Shown here: positions 59,846 to 64,000 of the stretch, one piece after another | Numbering within the stretch: position 1 is the stretch's first letter | Layout of the letters: the number at the start of each line of letters is the position of its first letter | Assembly (NCBI RefSeq): GCF_900105175.1 | Contig: NZ_LT629771.1 | Coordinates: forward strand, 930,001 to 994,000 | Direction of reading: 5' to 3' | Length of the DNA stretch: 64,000 nt | From: Jiangella sp. DSM 45060 | GTDB lineage: Bacteria; Actinomycetota; Actinomycetes; Jiangellales; Jiangellaceae | Translations under genes and position numbers: made by a program | The notes under the pieces: model-generated | The model's database searches: none | The model's input: the letters and a program-made list of their open reading frames with translations, nothing else | Told to the model about the DNA's origin: nothing

Positions 59846-62362
59846 ATGTCTTCCTGGGAAAGACATCGTCGGCGTCGGGTAGCGGCTTCGCTCCTGGCAG
59901 CCGGAGTGGCCCCGGTAGTCGCCGTCGGTGCGTGGTTGGTGCCCGCATCGGCGGCCGAGGGTGACGAGTCCCGCTCGGCCGCGCGATTCCTCAGCGGCGA
60001 GATCCTCGGGACGGACCTCGACGCCGTCGCCGAACTGGCCGGCGTCGAGGTCGAGAACCTCGGCACACCCGACCCGGTCACCGAGGCGAACCCGCTCGAT
60101 CTCACCGTCCTCGACACCCTCAACGTGTCGGTCCCCGGCGGGGTGCAGTTGCCGCTGAGTGACATCCTGCAGCTGGGCGCCGTCAACCAGTGGGCGTCGG
60201 CGGAGGACGGCGGCGCCTCGCACGCCGCGACCGGTGCGGTCGCCGACAACGGCGGCATCGGCACCGGCACCGAGGCCGGGTTCCCCGGCAACGCGACGTT
60301 CGACCTCACCGACGTGCTCGGCGAGGCCCTCACCGACCTCGTCGCCGACCTCGAGCTCGAGCTCGGCGCCATCTCGTCGGAGGCGCACCTGGCGCCGTCC
60401 GGTGAGGGGTTCGAGTTCACCAACGACTACGAGATCGCCGGCGGTCAGCTGCGGCTGACCATCCCCCTGCTCGCCGATCTCCTGCCGCAGGTCCAGGACG
60501 CCGTCGCCACCGTCGACGAGATCGTCAACGGGCTGGCCGGGCCCGAGGGCACCATCGCCCAGACCCTCTCGACCGTCGAGGGGCTGCTCAACCTGCTGGC
60601 CGTCGCGGGCGTCGAGAACCCCGACATCACGGTGTCGCTGGAGACCGACCTCGCCGGCGCCGTCGAGGAGCTGCTGGCCACGCCGCTGGGCGAGGGCACC
60701 GGCGTCGAGCTGAACCTGGCCGAGGGCACGCTGGTCGTCGACCTCGACACCCTGGCCGGCGGGCTGAACGACCAGGCGCCGAACACCGAGCTGCTCAGCC
60801 CCGAGGTGATCTCGCAGCTGGCCGAGACCATCGGCACCCTGCTGGACACGCTGGTCACGGACATCGTCGACACGGTCGAGAACGCGCTGAACGCGGCGAC
60901 GCTGGACGTGAAGATCTACGCCGAGGTCGGCGGGCTGCTGCCGGGCACGCTGGACCTGCAGCTCACCGGCACCCTGGGCGACGTCCTCACCGGTGAGGCG
61001 GCGTTCGTCAACAACAGCACCGGCGTCGTCGTCGGGCTCATCTCGGCGCTGATCGCGCCGGTGCTCGACACGCTGATCTCCACGGTCGGCGGGGTCATCG
61101 AGGACGTCGTGTTCGCCGAGGGCGGCCCGCTCACCACGCTCGGCGAGACCGTCGCCGGGCTGGTCAGCTCCCTGGCGGAGTCGCTCACCCCGGTCGGCGA
61201 CCTGCTCGCGTCGATTCTGTCGATCAAGCTGAACGTCCAGCCCGAGGCCGTCGAGGTGCCGGCTCAGGCGCGGGCGACGGATGGTCCGTACAGCGTGGCC
61301 GCCCTCGAGGTGACGGCGCTCCCCGACGCCCCGGCCGCAGTCCTCACCCTCGCCGAGTCGACCGTGGGTCCCAACACCACCGCTGATGACGGTGGCGAGA
61401 CCGAGGTCGATGGCACTGAGGTGGACGGCACTGAGGTGGACGGGACCGAGGTCGATGGGACCGAGGTCGATGGGACCGAGGTCGATGGGACCGAGGTCGA
61501 TGGCACTGAGGTGGACGGCACTGAGGTGGACGGGACCGAGGTCGATGGGACCGAGGTGGACGGGACCGAGGTCGATGGGACCGAGGTGGACGGCACTGAG
61601 GTGGACGGGACCGAGGTCGATGGCACCGAGGTGGACGGGACCGAGGTCGATGGGACCGAGGTGGACGGCACCGAGGTGGACGGGACCGAGGTCGATGGCA
61701 CCGAGGTCGATGGCACCGAGGTGGACGGGACCGAGGTCGATGGCACCGAGGTCGATGGCACCGAGGTCGATGGCACCGAGGTGGACGGGACCGAGGTCGA
61801 TGGCACCGAGGTGGACGGGACCGAGGTGGACGGGACCGAGGTGGACGGGACCGAGGTCGATGGCACCGAGGTGGACGGGACCGAGGTCGATGGCACCGAG
61901 GTCGATGGCACCGAGGTCGATGGCACCGAGGTGGACGGGACCGAGGTCGATGGGACCGAGGTGGACGGCACCGAGGTGGACGGCACCGAGGTCGACGGCA
62001 CCGAGGTCGATGGCACTGAGGTGGACGGGACCGAGGTGGACGGGACCGAGGTGGACGGCACCGAGGTGGACGGCACCGAGGTGGACGGCACCGAGGTCGA
62101 CGGGTCGGAAGTGGCCGGAGTCGAGGTCGACGGGTCTGAGGTCGATGGCGTCGAGACGGCGGGTGTGATCCCGCAGCCGGCGACCGAGGACAACGGCGAC
62201 GACGACAACGGTCACGAGAACCGTGGCAGCGATGACGACGAGCGGCTGCCCGACACCGGCGCTGGGTCGAACCAGCTGCTGATCGTCGGCATCGGGCTGA
62301 TGCTCGCGGGCGGCATCGCCGCCTTCGCCGTCAGCCGTCGCGGCGGGGTCGGCCAGGGCTGA
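59846..62362 (+). CDS. LPXTG-anchored surface protein with TEVDG tandem repeats (choice-of-anchor G type)
   Basis: An 838-aa cell-wall protein. Signal peptide (residues 1-33, ending VPASA), a conserved globular N-terminal region (about 34-500; [39 protein letters not shown]), then 47 exact TEVDG pentapeptides at residues 519-753 and four degenerate units. An acidic linker follows, then the sorting signal LPDTG (801-805), a membrane helix and SRRGG. A sortase would attach it to peptidoglycan, placing the highly acidic repeat (Glu and Asp in every unit) as a stalk or cation-binding brush. GGAG precedes ATG 59846. A paralog without visible repeat begins at 63032. Confidence 0.88.
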   Translation: MSSWERHRRRRVAASLLAAGVAPVVAVGAWLVPASAAEGDESRSAARFLSGEILGTDLDAVAELAGVEVENLGTPDPVTEANPLDLTVLDTLNVSVPGGVQLPLSDILQLGAVNQWASAEDGGASHAATGAVADNGGIGTGTEAGFPGNATFDLTDVLGEALTDLVADLELELGAISSEAHLAPSGEGFEFTNDYEIAGGQLRLTIPLLADLLPQVQDAVATVDEIVNGLAGPEGTIAQTLSTVEGLLNLLAVAGVENPDITVSLETDLAGAVEELLATPLGEGTGVELNLAEGTLVVDLDTLAGGLNDQAPNTELLSPEVISQLAETIGTLLDTLVTDIVDTVENALNAATLDVKIYAEVGGLLPGTLDLQLTGTLGDVLTGEAAFVNNSTGVVVGLISALIAPVLDTLISTVGGVIEDVVFAEGGPLTTLGETVAGLVSSLAESLTPVGDLLASILSIKLNVQPEAVEVPAQARATDGPYSVAALEVTALPDAPAAVLTLAESTVGPNTTADDGGETEVDGTEVDGTEVDGTEVDGTEVDGTEVDGTEVDGTEVDGTEVDGTEVDGTEVDGTEVDGTEVDGTEVDGTEVDGTEVDGTEVDGTEVDGTEVDGTEVDGTEVDGTEVDGTEVDGTEVDGTEVDGTEVDGTEVDGTEVDGTEVDGTEVDGTEVDGTEVDGTEVDGTEVDGTEVDGTEVDGTEVDGTEVDGTEVDGTEVDGTEVDGTEVDGTEVDGTEVDGTEVDGTEVDGTEVDGSEVAGVEVDGSEVDGVETAGVIPQPATEDNGDDDNGHENRGSDDDERLPDTGAGSNQLLIVGIGLMLAGGIAAFAVSRRGGVGQG
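61400..62104 (+). repeat. 15-bp coding tandem repeat, 47 units
   Basis: 705 bp of uninterrupted 15-bp units, each encoding TEVDG. Units vary only at synonymous sites: GTC-GAT or GTG-GAC (rarely GTC-GAC), ACC or ACT, GGC or GGG. Multi-unit blocks recur: the block from 61411 recurs at 61501 (90 bp) and that from 61621 at 61921 (300 bp). All six frames stay open across the array, so other frames here are artefacts. Confidence 0.95.
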
Positions 62363-62390
62363 GTCCCGGCCACCATCCGGCGAGACGAAC

Positions 62391-62427
62391 GATGGCCGCG
62401 GGTCCGCGATCCGGACCCGCGGCCATC
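62391..62427 (+). terminator. terminator after surface protein gene 1
   Basis: A perfect 16-bp stem GATGGCCGCGGGTCCG (62391-62406) / CGGACCCGCGGCCATC (62412-62427) with a 5-nt loop, 28 bp after the stop. Confidence 0.85.
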
Positions 62428-63031
62428 GGCTCGCAGGCCTCCGAAACAGGCTCGGCGGGCACTGGAAAACGGGCGCCGAGGAAGCGGCTCGCCGCCGGCC
62501 CGGCGAACGCCATTCCCGCCGGCCGCCGACTGGCATATCCACAACGCATCGCGCTATCAGCCGAATGGGTGAGCCGGACTCCGCTCAATGGCGCTCTGAC
62601 CAGGACGTTGGGCGGAAAGGAAACCGCACCGGAACCCGCCCGCGTGTCGCCCCTCCATAACGATTGGGTCACGGCCGACAGGCTCGCGGTTTAGACCACT
62701 GGTTCCGGTTTGCACACCTCGAGCACGGCCGATTCGCCCCCTTCGCCCCAGTTCAACGCGACGATCCGCCCCGGTATGTCCGGAGAACAGGCGAAAAACG
62801 GCAAAGACGCTAAGAGGCCAGCTTTGCGGGGATAGAAGTTGATCAACCCTTTCGAGGCTTAGCGACCGGCGCGCGACGAATGGGCGGTCGGTGTCCCCGG
62901 AGGCAAATTCGCCAAGTACGAGACACGTCTCTGACGCAGTTGTAGGTTCATGATCACGCTTCGCCGGCCTTGGCACATCTGATGGCCGCGAAGGAGCCCG
63001 CCATGAAAATGCAAATGCCAGAGGAGAAGGC
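62428..63031. other. gene-free region before surface protein gene 2
   Basis: No credible gene is seen in these 604 bp on either strand. They are less GC-rich than the genes around them. They presumably hold the promoter and leader of the second surface protein. AGGAGA at 63022-63027 is the ribosome site for ATG 63032. I could not match a known riboswitch. Confidence 0.5.
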
Positions 63032-64000
63032 ATGCCTGCAACACCTGTTATGCGCCGGCGTCGCGCAGCGACAACGCTGCTCGCAGCTGGTATTGCCCCG
63101 GTTTTCGCTGTGGGTGCGTGGCTGACGCCCGCCGCAGCGGCCGAGGGTGACGAGGCGCGCGCTGGTGCGCGGTTCCTCGACGGCACCGTCCTGGGCACCG
63201 ACCTGGACGAGATCGCCGAGCTCGCCGGTGTCGACGTCGAGAACCTGGGCGACCCGGAGGCCGTCACCGACGCCAACCCGCTGGACGTCACTCTGCTCGA
63301 CTCGATCAACATCGACATCGACCCGAACCTGCAGATCCCGCTGAGCGACATCATCAAGCTCGGCGCGGTGAACCAGTGGGCCACGGCCGAGGACGGCGCC
63401 GTGTCGCACGCCGCGACCGGTGCGGTCGCCGACAACGGTGGCGTCGGCACGGGTGTCGAGGCCGGCTTCCCCGGCAACGCCACGTTCGACCTGACCGACC
63501 TGCTCGGCGAGGGCGTCACCGACCTCATCGCCGACGTCGAGCTCGAGCTCGGCGCCGTCTCGTCCGAGGCGCACCTCGAGCCGTCCGACGACGACTTCGA
63601 GGTCTCGCGCGACTACGAGATCGCCGGTGGCGAGCTGCGGGTCACCGTCCCGCTGCTGAGCGGCCTGAACCTGTCGCTCGGCGACGACGCCGCGGTCTGG
63701 ATCGAGGACGGCACCATCGTCATCGACCTCGACCTGCTGTTCGAGAGCCTGAACGACCTGCCGCCGAACAGCGAGCTGATCGGCCCGGGCCTGTTCGACA
63801 TCCTCGACAACCTGCTCACCGAGCTGCTCGGTGACCTCGGCGCCGGCCTGGGCGACCTGCTCGGCAACCTCGGCCTCGACGAGCTCACCAACGGCATCGC
63901 CGACGCCCTGACCGACATCCTGTCGATCAAGGTGAACGTGCAGCCCGACCAGGCTGACGCCGGTGTGGCCATGCCGACCAGCGCCCGCACCGCGGTGAAC
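63032..64000 (+). CDS. choice-of-anchor G-type surface protein 2, 5' part
   Basis: The frame runs from ATG 63032 to the last base of the window (323 codons, no stop). It is a paralog of the preceding protein: signal peptide with basic start (VMRRRRAATTLLAAGIAPVFAVGAWLTPAAAA), then [52 protein letters not shown] and SIKVNVQPDQADAG, matching gene 1 block by block. It lacks the about 190-residue segment between ELRVTVPLL and the LSIKVNVQP block that gene 1 has. The repeat or anchor region, if any, lies beyond the window. AGGAGA is 5 nt before the start. Confidence 0.88.
   Translation, partial: MPATPVMRRRRAATTLLAAGIAPVFAVGAWLTPAAAAEGDEARAGARFLDGTVLGTDLDEIAELAGVDVENLGDPEAVTDANPLDVTLLDSINIDIDPNLQIPLSDIIKLGAVNQWATAEDGAVSHAATGAVADNGGVGTGVEAGFPGNATFDLTDLLGEGVTDLIADVELELGAVSSEAHLEPSDDDFEVSRDYEIAGGELRVTVPLLSGLNLSLGDDAAVWIEDGTIVIDLDLLFESLNDLPPNSELIGPGLFDILDNLLTELLGDLGAGLGDLLGNLGLDELTNGIADALTDILSIKVNVQPDQADAGVAMPTSARTAVN

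Noticed and set aside
61400-62104. CRISPR-like array
   Set aside because: Direct tandem 15-bp units with no unique spacers and in-frame coding; not a CRISPR.
61264-62208. Open minus-strand frame of repeated STSVP units, and other long frames over the TEVDG array
   Set aside because: The 15-bp repeat has no stop in any frame, so all six stay open. Only the plus frame has a start with ribosome site, signal peptide and LPDTG anchor.
62428-63031. Riboswitch (for example cyclic-di-AMP type) before surface protein gene 2
   Set aside because: No convincing match to conserved core motifs could be made by eye; needs a covariance-model search.

Overview
The window is high-GC throughout, with GTG starts, ATGA/GTGA/TGATG stop-start overlaps and several apparently leaderless genes. 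The gene set (lipoprotein-dependent sugar ABC importers without their own ATPase, TreS-maltokinase, a DUF3417-type glucan phosphorylase, an LPXTG-type surface protein, LVIVD and DUF305 proteins) points to a free-living, glycan-degrading actinobacterium. A Jiangella-like genus is a guess from gene style, not a demonstrated assignment. I saw no rRNA, tRNA, CRISPR array, transposase or phage genes.

Layout. 1-6.9 kb: end of an ABC-2-like membrane protein, a repeat and a long hairpin, an Rrf2 regulator divergent from an isobutyryl-CoA-mutase-type large subunit (a near-palindrome lies between them), a 58-aa membrane protein, a thioredoxin-TPR protein and a secreted esterase with a repeat-rich C-terminus. 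6.9-21.5 kb: a LacI-controlled locus with three operators, a sugar ABC importer, four divergent ADP-ribosylglycohydrolase paralogs, a ribokinase-like kinase, a TIM-barrel/FGE-like fusion, a class III CoA-transferase and a CitE-like lyase. The last seven genes overlap stop-to-start without a gap. This looks like a dedicated pathway for an unidentified ribosylated or glycosylated compound and is the best candidate here for an undescribed system.

21.5-30.4 kb: a HemK-like methyltransferase, SDR-TetR pair, secreted M14 and S8 peptidases, a coiled-coil membrane protein and an orphan RHH antitoxin-like protein. 30.5-42.2 kb: glgB, an RpiR regulator, then an amino-sugar locus (secreted alpha/alpha-barrel protein, lipoprotein, two permeases, BadF-type kinase, NanE, two SIS proteins). 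42.2-44.4 kb: a lower-GC cassette with an MFS exporter, a decayed flavoprotein gene and an XRE-cupin regulator, apparently inserted against the end of the SIS gene.

44.4-58.9 kb: maltokinase, TreS, DUF305/LVIVD pair, glucan phosphorylase, an AbiEi/DUF559 protein, a secreted-repeat lipoprotein, GlgX, an enoyl-CoA hydratase-methyltransferase pair and a GNAT enzyme. With glgB this covers much of alpha-glucan turnover. 58.9-64 kb: a hexapeptide acyltransferase and two paralogous choice-of-anchor-G-type surface proteins. The first carries 47 exact tandem TEVDG pentapeptides before an LPDTG anchor; the second runs off the window.

Two patterns cut across the window: a 52-bp repeat in four copies that joins a RecA-independent DNA-damage-type promoter box to a hairpin, and a set of -10 boxes 6-7 nt before a start codon that imply leaderless mRNAs.
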